Assembly: GCA_029243025.1 (NCBI GenBank)
Contig: JAQWSU010000045.1
Location: 1,077,309-1,141,308 of the forward strand
Direction of reading: 5' to 3'
DNA from: Pirellulaceae bacterium
GTDB lineage: Bacteria > Planctomycetota > Planctomycetia > Pirellulales > Pirellulaceae
Length of the DNA stretch: 64,000 nucleotides
In this document: positions 36,864 to 45,186 of the stretch, one piece after another
Layout: every line of letters begins with the position of its first letter
Position numbering within the stretch: position 1 is the first letter of the stretch
Notes under the pieces: model-generated
Told to the model about the DNA's origin: nothing
Database searches by the model: none
Seen by the model: only the letters and a program-made list of their open reading frames with translations
Made by a program: the position numbers and the translations under genes

Positions 36864-38912
36864 CTATTCCTCTGACAATTGCTGCGCCGCCAGGACAATA
36901 TCATCAACGCCTGGCACAACCGCCGTCTCCAAACTCGGTGCGTAGGGCGTTGGCGTATATACACCATTGAGTCGCTTGATTGGTGCATCCAGATCATCAA
37001 AGCCCTGATCAGAAACCAGAGCTGCGATTTCGGATGTCAGACTACAGGGACCAAAAGCCTCATCAACAACCAGCAAACGTCCTGTCTTCGCCACCGACCT
37101 TAGGATCGTCTCAAAATCAAGTGGCGATACGGTTCGCGGATCGACGATTTCCGCCGATACGCCTTGCGCCGACAATTGCTCAGCCGCTTCGATTGCATGA
37201 TGGACCATGAGAGAAACCGCGACGATTGTCAGATCGCTTCCCTCTCGTACAAGCTTCGCGCAACCGAACGGTATCTCAAAGTCTTCCGCTGGAACCGGAC
37301 CTTTTTTCGCCATTAGCTCACGATGTTCCAAAAACAGCACCGGATCATTGCCCCGCAAAGCGTGCGTCATGAGGCCTTTCGCGTCGTACGGCGTCGACGG
37401 CATCACAACTCGCAAACCGGGAATGTGTGAATAGATCGAATGATATAAGCCCGAGTGATGCGTTGCCGCAGAGTGGCCAATGCCTCCACAGCCACGAAGC
37501 ACGATCGGCATTTTCAATCGACCACTACTCATATACTGCATTTTGGCGATCTGGTTGATGATTTCACCAAACGCATCGTTGATAAAATCGATAAACATAA
37601 AATCAACGACCGGACGGGTTCCCGTCATAGCCGCGCCACAAGCCAGGCCTACGAATCCCCGCTCGCAAATCGGCGTATCGCAAAGTCGATCTGCACCGTA
37701 TTTGTCGTACATTCCAACCGTGGTCGCAAAGTTGCCTCCTCGAACGCCAATTCCTTCCCCCATCACCCAAGTCGTCGAGTTCCTCTCCATTTCTTGGTCG
37801 AGTGCTTCATGCGTGGCCGCAGCAAAAGTGACCCTTCGCTCACCCAGGTCAGGCAGTTCTACGACTGGCTGAGACGGTTCTTCACAGTAAACGTGTCTTG
37901 AGGCGCTGGATGACTTTGGCCAGCCGGCAGCTTCCGCGGAAATGCAGGCTTGTTGGACGCGGGTTGATACGTCGGCAGCAATCTCAGACAGCTCGGACTC
38001 CGTCACTAGCTCCGCTTCGATCAACCGTTGAGTAAAACCCTGGATCGGACAACGCTGCTTCCATTTGTCGACGTCTTCACGGGTTCTGTAGGTGAAATCA
38101 ACCATGCCTTCCGCATGCGATCGCGTGCGGTACGTCTTGCATTCGATCAGGGTCGCGCCTTGACCTGCTCGAGCTCGATCAATGGCCTCGGCAGCTGCCT
38201 GGTAAACGGCCATCACGTCATTGCCATCTATTTCGAATCCTGGCATGCCATAATTTTCAGCCCGCCGTCCCACATCAGGAATACCGCTGGAATAATCAAA
38301 AGGAACCTCGGTTGCAAATTGATTATTTTCGCAAACAAAGATAACTGGCAGATTCCAGATACTGGCCATATTCAAGCCTTCGTGGAATGCGCCGTTGTTG
38401 ACGGCTCCGTCACCAAAAAAGGCAACCGCCACCCTATTTTGCCGCAGAATCTTGAAGCTGTAGCCGCCACCGCAAGCCTGCAGGATGGAAGGACCGACAA
38501 TACCACTGGTCCCCATCAGACCAATCTCAGGCGCGAACAGATGCATGCTACCCCCACGACCGCGCGACACACCCGCTTCACGACCAAATAACTCAGCCAT
38601 CAACTTTTCGGGTTCTAATCCCTTGGCCAGCGCATGACCGTGCCCACGATGGGTACTGAACACGACATCATCACGGTTCAGCTGCGCACAAACAGCAGCG
38701 GCGACTGCTTCCTGTCCTACAGACGTATGGCAGGCACCCAGGACTAATCCTTTTTGATGACTTCGAGCTAGTTCCTCTTCGGTTTGACGAATAATCTGCA
38801 TCGTTCGATACAGCGACATAGCCACATTGCGGCTCAATCCGTCTAGCTGTCGATTGGCTATCCTATCCGTCACTTCATCGTTTCCTCTCTGCAAAATACC
38901 GGGGCTGATCAT
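36864..38912 (-). CDS. 2-oxoacid dehydrogenase E1, fused alpha and beta subunits
   Basis: This 682-residue protein carries both halves of a thiamine-diphosphate-dependent E1 in one chain. The alpha part (about 1-340) shows 'THRGHGHALAKG', 'GRGGSMHLF' and the ThDP motif 'GDGAVNNGAFHEGLN' ending in NN (about 164-192). The beta part (about 350-682) shows 'GVRGGNFATTVGMYDKYG', 'DTPICERGFVGLACGAA' and 'VVDEAFGPCSLTSEI'. The sequence type is that of pyruvate, acetoin or branched-chain 2-oxoacid dehydrogenases of the alpha2beta2 class; the exact substrate cannot be read off. It starts 9 bases after the SDR stop. An alternative GTG start 13 codons downstream has a better-placed AGAGAGGA and should be considered. 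Confidence 0.9.
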   Translation of the reverse strand: MISPGILQRGNDEVTDRIANRQLDGLSRNVAMSLYRTMQIIRQTEEELARSHQKGLVLGACHTSVGQEAVAAAVCAQLNRDDVVFSTHRGHGHALAKGLEPEKLMAELFGREAGVSRGRGGSMHLFAPEIGLMGTSGIVGPSILQACGGGYSFKILRQNRVAVAFFGDGAVNNGAFHEGLNMASIWNLPVIFVCENNQFATEVPFDYSSGIPDVGRRAENYGMPGFEIDGNDVMAVYQAAAEAIDRARAGQGATLIECKTYRTRSHAEGMVDFTYRTREDVDKWKQRCPIQGFTQRLIEAELVTESELSEIAADVSTRVQQACISAEAAGWPKSSSASRHVYCEEPSQPVVELPDLGERRVTFAAATHEALDQEMERNSTTWVMGEGIGVRGGNFATTVGMYDKYGADRLCDTPICERGFVGLACGAAMTGTRPVVDFMFIDFINDAFGEIINQIAKMQYMSSGRLKMPIVLRGCGGIGHSAATHHSGLYHSIYSHIPGLRVVMPSTPYDAKGLMTHALRGNDPVLFLEHRELMAKKGPVPAEDFEIPFGCAKLVREGSDLTIVAVSLMVHHAIEAAEQLSAQGVSAEIVDPRTVSPLDFETILRSVAKTGRLLVVDEAFGPCSLTSEIAALVSDQGFDDLDAPIKRLNGVYTPTPYAPSLETAVVPGVDDIVLAAQQLSEE

Positions 38913-38921
38913 GCCCGTGTA

Positions 38922-39728
38922 TCATCCTTTTGCCTGATGCCCTGGCGTACCGCCAGCGTTCATGGCCAGATTGCCACCATCCATGGGAATAATCGCACCA
39001 GTAATCCAGGTCGAAGAATCGGCAGCAAGCAACACAGCGAGTGCTTGGATATCGGATGGCGCACCCATTCGCCCCACAGGGATACCGCGTAGAAATTGTG
39101 ATTCTAAGGTCGGATCGTTGTTCATTCGTTCCACCAAACTCGGGTTGGTGACCTGGGCCGGCGTCACGCAATTTACTCGCACACCTCGGTGGCTCCATTC
39201 CGTACTCAACTCTCGCGTCATCTGGATCACCGCACCCATCGCCATGCTGTAGGCGATATGTCCTCGTCCCAATGCGGTGGAACTTGCAAGTGATCCGATA
39301 TTCATAATCGAACCCAATCCCTGCGACAGCATGCGGCGCCCTGCCTGCTGACACATCGCAAAGCGACCAACGACTAAGTTTTGCAATACACAATGAAGAT
39401 CATCAATCAGCAGGTCTTCGGGGGGACAAAGCTGTCCGTCGCCCGCAATGTTGCCCAAGAAATCAACCCGGCCAAATTTATTATCAACATCATCGAACAA
39501 GTCAGCGATCGCATTTGGATCCGACACGTTCGTAGCTTGAACGAGCGTCTTACGACCCATGTGCTCGATTTGATCGGCAGTCTCTTCTGCACCCGCGAGG
39601 TTTCGGTCAACCAACACAACATCGGCTCCACATTCCGCCAACGCCAAGGATGTTGCCTGTCCCAAGCCCTGAGCGGCCCCGGAAACAACCGCCACTTTCC
39701 CGGTGAGGTCAAATAGTTTACTACTCAT
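38922..39728 (-). CDS. SDR-family protein lacking the catalytic lysine
   Basis: This 268-residue short-chain dehydrogenase/reductase fold protein has the cofactor motif GAAQGLG (17-23), acidic D41 at the end of beta-2 (favouring NAD), 'NVSD' (67-70), 'NIAG' (93-96), Ser146 and the catalytic-type Tyr160. The residue four after this Tyr, normally Lys, is Met164 (Y-S-M-A-M); the codons TAC AGC ATG GCG ATG were checked. Since the Lys lowers the Tyr pKa and binds NAD ribose, normal dehydrogenase activity is doubtful. The C-terminus keeps 'GAIIPMDGGN'. It lies 15 bases after the transporter gene and 9 before the E1 gene, so it is in the same transcript. It might be a pseudoenzyme, or may use a different residue for catalysis. 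Confidence 0.85.
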   Translation of the reverse strand: MSSKLFDLTGKVAVVSGAAQGLGQATSLALAECGADVVLVDRNLAGAEETADQIEHMGRKTLVQATNVSDPNAIADLFDDVDNKFGRVDFLGNIAGDGQLCPPEDLLIDDLHCVLQNLVVGRFAMCQQAGRRMLSQGLGSIMNIGSLASSTALGRGHIAYSMAMGAVIQMTRELSTEWSHRGVRVNCVTPAQVTNPSLVERMNNDPTLESQFLRGIPVGRMGAPSDIQALAVLLAADSSTWITGAIIPMDGGNLAMNAGGTPGHQAKG

Positions 39729-39743
39729 GCTATTTCCATCCCA

Positions 39744-41336
39744 TCACTCGGAAAAAAAGGGGACGACCTTCACGCAAAAAACGAGCACCGTCATCCCAAG
39801 ATAAAAAATTCCACAACAAGCAATCCCTAGTACATTGAACCACTTTGGCTGTATTTGCTTCGGCAAAAACGATCGATTCAACCACAAAATATGAAACGAT
39901 GTCACCGCAAGGGCTACGTTATTCAGATTCGCAATCACCACCACCATCAACGTCGGCGCATTTCCAAAGCTGAGAAAGATGGTTGCAGCAATAAACGACC
40001 AAACCACATAGCATCCGAGCAAAAAGTAATAAATCCGATTGGCTTGGTGTGGCTGCATCTTTCCGCGGATTTTCTGATTTGAGGACCAAAAAATGTCAGT
40101 CCATCGACGAGCAAAGTCGTCGACGATAGACATCTGACTCGGCAAAAAAACCATCAATCCAACAAACAGGGTAATTTGCCAAAGCAACTCGCGAACGTTT
40201 GCTGAGATACCTTCCGAATGACGAATCCCGTCAGCCGAAATCAGCGGCTGTGCGTAGGGAACTTCCGTGCCAAACATCGTCGAGCTATGAGCAAACTCAA
40301 TCGACAGCAACGCCGGTAACGCCATGCCCATGAAACAACCCGGAGCCCAGATGCAAAACTGGTCGGTAATAATATATTTCCACCAAGCCCTCCACTTGCG
40401 CAAGTTCTCATCGTTCATTTCAAAGACTTTACCAATGTGACTTAGCGAGACTTTGCGACCACCGACGGCACTGGCAATTGCACCCACCTGGCTTCCCATC
40501 CCCCAGCCTTTGTCGCGAACGAAATTACTGTAGGTGGAATTGCCAAGCCCACCTCCGCCAGCATATCCCGCGAACGCCCCCAAGACAGCGATGTTGGCGA
40601 GAGCGATCACCGGCCATTCCCCATGTTCGGCATAGTAGGAAAAAGCATTGACAACGGTTTCATGACCCTGGTTGTCGTTGACCGGTACATTTCCGAAACG
40701 CAGAAATCCGGAGAAGACATCATACCAGCCCTGAGCACTGACAAAAAACAGACCGATGAACAAACAGAATCCCAGTACGATGAACACCTTGGCCGTCATA
40801 ACCAGCTGCAGCATGTTATAGACCTTGCCGCCAACCAGGACAGGAAGAACGACAATCCCCAGGCACACATAGGCAACCGTATTCACTAGCCAGGTGTCCT
40901 CCAAGGTCGGTGCACGATTCAGGTACATTGAGACGATCAACACGGCTGCATTGGTCGACAATCCCGGAATCAATGTCCCCAAACTGAGCATCATCGCGAC
41001 ACCCTGCCAAAACACGGGGCCGGGTTTCGTCCGCATGAATCCGGTGAAAACTGGCTCACCCGTGTAGAGCGTATAGCGACCGCATTCCACGTTGTAGAAC
41101 ACCTGACACAGGATCGCGACCGTCGCAATCCACATCAGGCCCCCACCATATTCCGCCGTAATCGTCGGCCCAAAGAGCCATTCACCACCACCAATTTGAA
41201 TCCCACACATGACGATGCCTGGCCCGATGAATCCGGTAAGATTTTTCAAGCCCAATGGCTTCGGCTCGGGAAGTTCAGCAACGTCCCAGGTAGGGAGACA
41301 AGTTTCAGGAAGCTTCGCTTTTGCATTTTCAGTCAT
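39744..41336 (-). CDS. Nramp-related membrane transporter
   Basis: This 530-residue polytopic membrane protein with about 11-12 hydrophobic helices is related to Nramp divalent-metal transporters (opening 'GFIGPGIVMCGIQIGGGEW', residues 35-53). In true Nramps the first helix carries DPGN and the sixth MPH, which bind Mn/Fe. Here the corresponding places read IGGG (about 48-51) and a glycine-rich 'AGYAGGGGLGNSTYSN'. The metal site is therefore lost and the substrate is likely something else. The ATG at 41336 overlaps the upstream stop by 8 bases (ATGACTGA), suggesting translational coupling; a GTG nine codons upstream is less likely. Sitting inside a catabolic operon, it may import the organic substrate of that pathway (inference). 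Confidence 0.8.
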   Translation of the reverse strand: MTENAKAKLPETCLPTWDVAELPEPKPLGLKNLTGFIGPGIVMCGIQIGGGEWLFGPTITAEYGGGLMWIATVAILCQVFYNVECGRYTLYTGEPVFTGFMRTKPGPVFWQGVAMMLSLGTLIPGLSTNAAVLIVSMYLNRAPTLEDTWLVNTVAYVCLGIVVLPVLVGGKVYNMLQLVMTAKVFIVLGFCLFIGLFFVSAQGWYDVFSGFLRFGNVPVNDNQGHETVVNAFSYYAEHGEWPVIALANIAVLGAFAGYAGGGGLGNSTYSNFVRDKGWGMGSQVGAIASAVGGRKVSLSHIGKVFEMNDENLRKWRAWWKYIITDQFCIWAPGCFMGMALPALLSIEFAHSSTMFGTEVPYAQPLISADGIRHSEGISANVRELLWQITLFVGLMVFLPSQMSIVDDFARRWTDIFWSSNQKIRGKMQPHQANRIYYFLLGCYVVWSFIAATIFLSFGNAPTLMVVVIANLNNVALAVTSFHILWLNRSFLPKQIQPKWFNVLGIACCGIFYLGMTVLVFCVKVVPFFSE

Positions 41337-43041
41337 GCAACACCATCGCTCGCCCAGGACCACCGTGGCAGTTTTTAATTTTCACCGCAGCGAATAAAAA
41401 GTAGGAGTTCTTGGGTACATTGCGGACATTCACTAAAAACTCGACACCCACCATCTCTTGAGATCCAAGTGTCCAATAGGTCATCAGCGCGCGACGGGGA
41501 TCGACACCACCAAGATCAGGTGCATCCGTGGCAACACAACGAATACCCTTCGATTTAAGATAGACGATCGCCGCCGGCCCGGGAGCCGGCCAACCTTCCG
41601 ACTTTCCCAGCAATGGATCGGTCCACAAGCCAACATCGTCCGGCGCTAGTTTCAGATTTTTTTCAACATGATCGGTTCGAAAAATGACAATGTCTCCCTC
41701 ACGCAAAGTGCCGTTTTTCGCTTCGAATGCCCGAATGTGATCCGGTGAAATTTCCGGCGAAGCTGGCCAGTTTTCCTTGTTCGTGGTGTTGATCAATGAA
41801 GTCACATCGATCACCCGAGCCTCTCCGCAGGTCCAATCAAGGGGTACTTTTTCGGTGGTCATTGAGCTAAAGCCACGCTTGCCGAATTCGCGCTCATATT
41901 GCTGCAACCAGCCTCGCACCTCCGGCGCATAGGGAACATAAGTGTCTTCGGCCGGCAGCGCATACGCGGGAGGAACTAAATGCGTTCCTGCCATGCTGTC
42001 CATCAGATGAGCATGATGATAGAGGTCCAACGTTTCGGCGTAGAGAAAATCGATTTTGAGATAGACCTGACGATGTTTGCCGGTACCGATGCCGGGCGAA
42101 GTCAGAGGCAATCCCTGTTGGAGCGTCGGTGACAAATCGATCGCTCGCTTGGCCTTTGCTGCGGCAATCAGCCGCTGCGGCAACTTGCCCCCGACGATGG
42201 AGAACGCACGACCTTCTCCGTAGGGACCGTCTTTGTGCTTAGGACCTAGCATGGTGTAAAAGGCCCCTGTCGCGGGCAGCGCACCGAGATTGGTGGCACC
42301 CTCGGTCCAAATCATGCCGTGTTTTAGTCCGGCGTAATGTGTGGGTTCCGCCAGATTCGGTAGCGGCCCCATGCTCGCACTATCGGTACCAAGCGTCATG
42401 ACCTTACGAGTTGCGAGTAACTCCATGCAATCCGGATTGGGATCGGGATAACCGGGGGCCTTCCGCTCAAGAATATCGGCAATGTACCGAGTCCCTTCGG
42501 GAAACGGTCGGTAAAATTTGTCGGAGTAATCACTGCGAAACAACACCACGTCACCAAAGCGCAAGCGGCGATGCTTTTTCTCAAAGCGTTCGACGCGCTG
42601 AGGAAGCACGAGCGGACTCGTACCCTTCGGGGCCTGCCCCAGCAAATCCCGCACATCAACGACGCACGCTTCACCGCCAAACTGCCAAGCCTCAATCTTG
42701 TCCGTGAAGGCGAGTCCCAGCGGCCCGGACTTCGGACCTTTCAAATCAGGCCGCGTGACGGAGTGTGGAGGCACATCGAGCTGAGTGCCCGAATTCCCAT
42801 CGATCAACAACACATCAACGTTGTAAGCACAGTCAGATCCAATCACCCGCTCCGACGTAATTTGAAAACGCGGAAAAGGAGCCGCCGGCCACGTTACTGG
42901 GTATTCGGGAGCAACTAATAAGGAATGGTCGACAAATCGCGACTCTTGCGCCGCAACATCGTTGAACCGCCCCCACAAGACCAAGGTGATCGCGAAGACC
43001 AATCGAAGGGCCCATCGGTCAACGGAAATGCTCGACATCAT
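41329..43041 (-). CDS. secreted protein with two cyclase (kynurenine formamidase-like) domains
   Basis: This is a 570-residue protein with a signal peptide (about 10-31). Two copies of the cyclase/kynurenine-formamidase fold are seen, about 35-310 and 330-560. The family's metal site is HxGTHxDxPxH. In copy one it reads N-S-G-T-Q-L-D-V-P-P-H (83-93), so two His are replaced. In copy two it reads M-A-G-T-H-L-V-P-P-A-Y (near 348), so the Asp and last His are replaced. Each half repeats other family elements ('CVVDVRDLL' and 'RVIDVTSLI'; 'GDVVLFRSD' and 'GDIVIFRTD'). Known relatives hydrolyse formylkynurenine, cyclic amides or dienelactone-like rings. Its start overlaps the preceding stop (ATGA), with a strong GGAGGTGAG before it. 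Confidence 0.8.
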   Translation of the reverse strand: MMSSISVDRWALRLVFAITLVLWGRFNDVAAQESRFVDHSLLVAPEYPVTWPAAPFPRFQITSERVIGSDCAYNVDVLLIDGNSGTQLDVPPHSVTRPDLKGPKSGPLGLAFTDKIEAWQFGGEACVVDVRDLLGQAPKGTSPLVLPQRVERFEKKHRRLRFGDVVLFRSDYSDKFYRPFPEGTRYIADILERKAPGYPDPNPDCMELLATRKVMTLGTDSASMGPLPNLAEPTHYAGLKHGMIWTEGATNLGALPATGAFYTMLGPKHKDGPYGEGRAFSIVGGKLPQRLIAAAKAKRAIDLSPTLQQGLPLTSPGIGTGKHRQVYLKIDFLYAETLDLYHHAHLMDSMAGTHLVPPAYALPAEDTYVPYAPEVRGWLQQYEREFGKRGFSSMTTEKVPLDWTCGEARVIDVTSLINTTNKENWPASPEISPDHIRAFEAKNGTLREGDIVIFRTDHVEKNLKLAPDDVGLWTDPLLGKSEGWPAPGPAAIVYLKSKGIRCVATDAPDLGGVDPRRALMTYWTLGSQEMVGVEFLVNVRNVPKNSYFLFAAVKIKNCHGGPGRAMVLHD

Positions 43042-43850
43042 TTCTCACCTCCCTCCGCAATAACAGGATTGGTTAGCGCCCCGATCGATTCAATCTCGAT
43101 GCTCACCGTATCCCCCGGCTGTAAGAAAACAGGCGGATCCATAGCGCCTCCAACTCCATGAGGCGTTCCAGTCAAGATCACCGTCCCAGCTGCCAGTCGC
43201 GTGCTACCGCTGAGAAACTCAATCAACGTGGGCACGTCAAAGATCATGTCATTGGTGTTCCAATCCTGCATCGACTTACCATTCAGAATGGTTTTGATCC
43301 CCAATGCGTTTGGGTCAGGAATCTGATCGGATGTCACGAGACACGGACCCAAGGGACAGAAAGTGGCAAACGTTTTGCCACGGCACCATTGGCTTCCACC
43401 ATATTTCAGCTGCCAGTCACGAGCACTCACATCGTTAGCACAGGTGTAACCTAAGACATAATCGAGCGCATCCGCCTTCGACACGTTATGGCAAGTCTTC
43501 CCGATTACTACAGCCAGTTCGCACTCATAATCAACCGAATCACTTGGCAGTTTTCTCGGAAGAACAATGGGATCACCAGGATGTTGCAACGCACCACTGT
43601 TTTTCATGAAAACAATAGGCCATTCCGGAATTGGCTGCTTTCCCTCTGCCGCATGCCGGCGGTAGTTGAGTCCGATACAGAAAATGTCACGCGGTTCGAT
43701 CGGCGCCAACAGCTTGCGCACCTCGACAGTCTCCCCCGTATCTTCCAGATCCCCAAACGGATCACCCACTAAGCGAGTCACACGACCATCTTCATGTTGT
43801 TTACCGTAACAACAATCTCCGCTACCCGTTTCTAAACGAACGATTCTCAC
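43038..43850 (-). CDS. fumarylacetoacetate hydrolase family protein
   Basis: This 270-residue FAH-superfamily enzyme hydrolyses or decarboxylates C-C bonds in beta-diketo or oxo-acid intermediates of ring breakdown. Seen: 'FCIGLNYRRHAAE' (about 57-69), metal ligands in 'DYECELAVVIG' (about 106-116) and 'CANDVSARDWQ' (about 137-147), and 'GTVILTGTPHGVG' (about 224-236). Length and layout match catechol meta-cleavage or ureidoglycolate-type FAH members. The start was set at the GTG at 43850 with AGGAG seven bases upstream, giving MRIVRL as in many relatives, rather than a GTG eight codons earlier. The stop overlaps the next start by 4 bases. It supports a catabolic role for the operon. Confidence 0.9.
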   Translation of the reverse strand: MRIVRLETGSGDCCYGKQHEDGRVTRLVGDPFGDLEDTGETVEVRKLLAPIEPRDIFCIGLNYRRHAAEGKQPIPEWPIVFMKNSGALQHPGDPIVLPRKLPSDSVDYECELAVVIGKTCHNVSKADALDYVLGYTCANDVSARDWQLKYGGSQWCRGKTFATFCPLGPCLVTSDQIPDPNALGIKTILNGKSMQDWNTNDMIFDVPTLIEFLSGSTRLAAGTVILTGTPHGVGGAMDPPVFLQPGDTVSIEIESIGALTNPVIAEGGEK

Positions 43851-43874
43851 AAGGGAACTCCTATTCGCGATCAC

Positions 43875-44051
43875 TAGGATTCGAACTGTTTCGCGCCAGC
43901 AAATCGATCTATCTCATCCTGACGATAAAATCCGACCGTGCTTCAGTTGCCAACATTTTGGTCCCAAAACAATTGCATTTCAACTAGATTCGAGATTAGC
44001 GGGCCACAAAGCGGGCCACAAATTGATCGACATTACCAGCTCCCAATACGG
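43875..44051. repeat. short spacer with perfect 12-bp tandem duplication
   Basis: In this spacer between the epimerase and FAH genes, AGCGGGCCACAA is present twice in a row (43998-44009 and 44010-44021), some 30 bases past the epimerase stop. It is one of several such microduplications in the 44-49 kb stretch. Confidence 0.9.
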
Positions 44052-44990
44052 CTAACCATTTCTCCTGTCCCGCCGTCGGCGATAATAATCTGCGGTCCGG
44101 TTCACCCCTTCTTCCAGCCGAGTGGCAACCCAGTCGGGAAAAAGTTCAGCTATATAATGTGGACTTGGCAACAGGTTTGAAGGGATCACCGGTCCAGCCA
44201 CCGAAATTCCTGCTGCAGATTCTGACACAAGAGCGTTGATTAGGCTGGCAAAATGTTCCGTGCTGGAGCTCTCACCAGGCAAATCGACAACGGTCGCTTT
44301 GCCCTCACATTCGAACGCCGTGCGGACCAAGGCTCGCGCCACATCTTCTACGTAGTCATAGGTTACTTCACCACGGTAACCGATGCTGTAATCGTTACCC
44401 ATGACCGCTGCTTTGATCGCCAGTGACGGCCCTGCCGTCAAGCCAAGTTCGCGTAAGGGTCCGTAAACAACGTGCGGACGTACGGCGACCGATGGAAGCG
44501 AAAAATGTCGCCAATACTGTGCCGCAATTGCATCGGCCGCCAACTTAAACGCTCCATAAAACGTTGGTGCTTGCGAAGCTGAAACATCTGTCCTCACCTC
44601 ATCACCATGTACAGCGCGAGAACTTGCATAAGAGATCGCTTTCACGCAACCCGCCCGTCGAGCAGCGTCGAAGACACCTGTCGTGCCCAGCACATTGACA
44701 CGACATCCATCCCAAGGACGCTCCTGACAATCTGGTGTTAGTAATGCCGCCAGGTGAATCACGTGCGCTATCTCATGATGTTCGATGGCACTCTGCATGC
44801 TGTCGCGGTCGAGTAACGAGGCATCTGACCAAACAACGTCCTCCGCCCGATCACCAAGCAACTCTTTCCATAGATCCCAAGCAGGCACAAGATCAACCAC
44901 GACGGGTACGGCATCACGTTCCAACAATTCACGCAAGACCCAACAGCCGATAAAGCCACTTCCTCCGGTTACCAAAACGTATGGCTTCAT
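44052..44990 (-). CDS. NAD-dependent epimerase/dehydratase (extended SDR)
   Basis: This is a 312-residue extended short-chain dehydrogenase. Seen: the NAD-binding motif TGGSGFIG (8-15), acidic residue at the end of beta-2 (VVDL), 'HLAALLTP' (79-86), Ser in 'SYASSRAVHG', the catalytic pair Tyr145/Lys149 (YGAFK) and 'RPHVVYGP'. All key residues are intact. The family covers nucleotide-sugar epimerases and uronate or hydroxy-acid dehydrogenases; the short form and catabolic neighbours would fit a sugar-acid or uronate dehydrogenase, but this is inference. The start has AAGGAG six bases upstream. It lies 181 bases after the dehydrogenase gene and 201 before the FAH start, so it probably forms part of the same transcript. 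Confidence 0.85.
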   Translation of the reverse strand: MKPYVLVTGGSGFIGCWVLRELLERDAVPVVVDLVPAWDLWKELLGDRAEDVVWSDASLLDRDSMQSAIEHHEIAHVIHLAALLTPDCQERPWDGCRVNVLGTTGVFDAARRAGCVKAISYASSRAVHGDEVRTDVSASQAPTFYGAFKLAADAIAAQYWRHFSLPSVAVRPHVVYGPLRELGLTAGPSLAIKAAVMGNDYSIGYRGEVTYDYVEDVARALVRTAFECEGKATVVDLPGESSSTEHFASLINALVSESAAGISVAGPVIPSNLLPSPHYIAELFPDWVATRLEEGVNRTADYYRRRRDRRNG

Positions 44991-45156
44991 CTAACGCTCC
45001 TTACTTGGAGCCAAACAGCGTCCCTTTTCACCGATCGCACCATTTCATCCTTAACTTCCTATCCAAACATCCGGCCAAGATTCAGTCGATCATCTCGAGA
45101 GGCAGATGACGTTGTGATCCGAACAGTCACTGCGACTTAACAATAACACAGTTTCC

Positions 45157-45186
45157 TCACGGGCCCACTTGTCACGGGCCCACTTG
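45157..45186 (+). repeat. perfect 15-bp tandem duplication at a stop codon
   Basis: TCACGGGCCCACTTG is repeated (45157-45171 and 45172-45186). On the minus strand the second copy encodes the last residues and the TGA of the hydroxyacid dehydrogenase, so the copies end in the same stop codon and the duplication leaves the protein unchanged. Confidence 0.95.
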
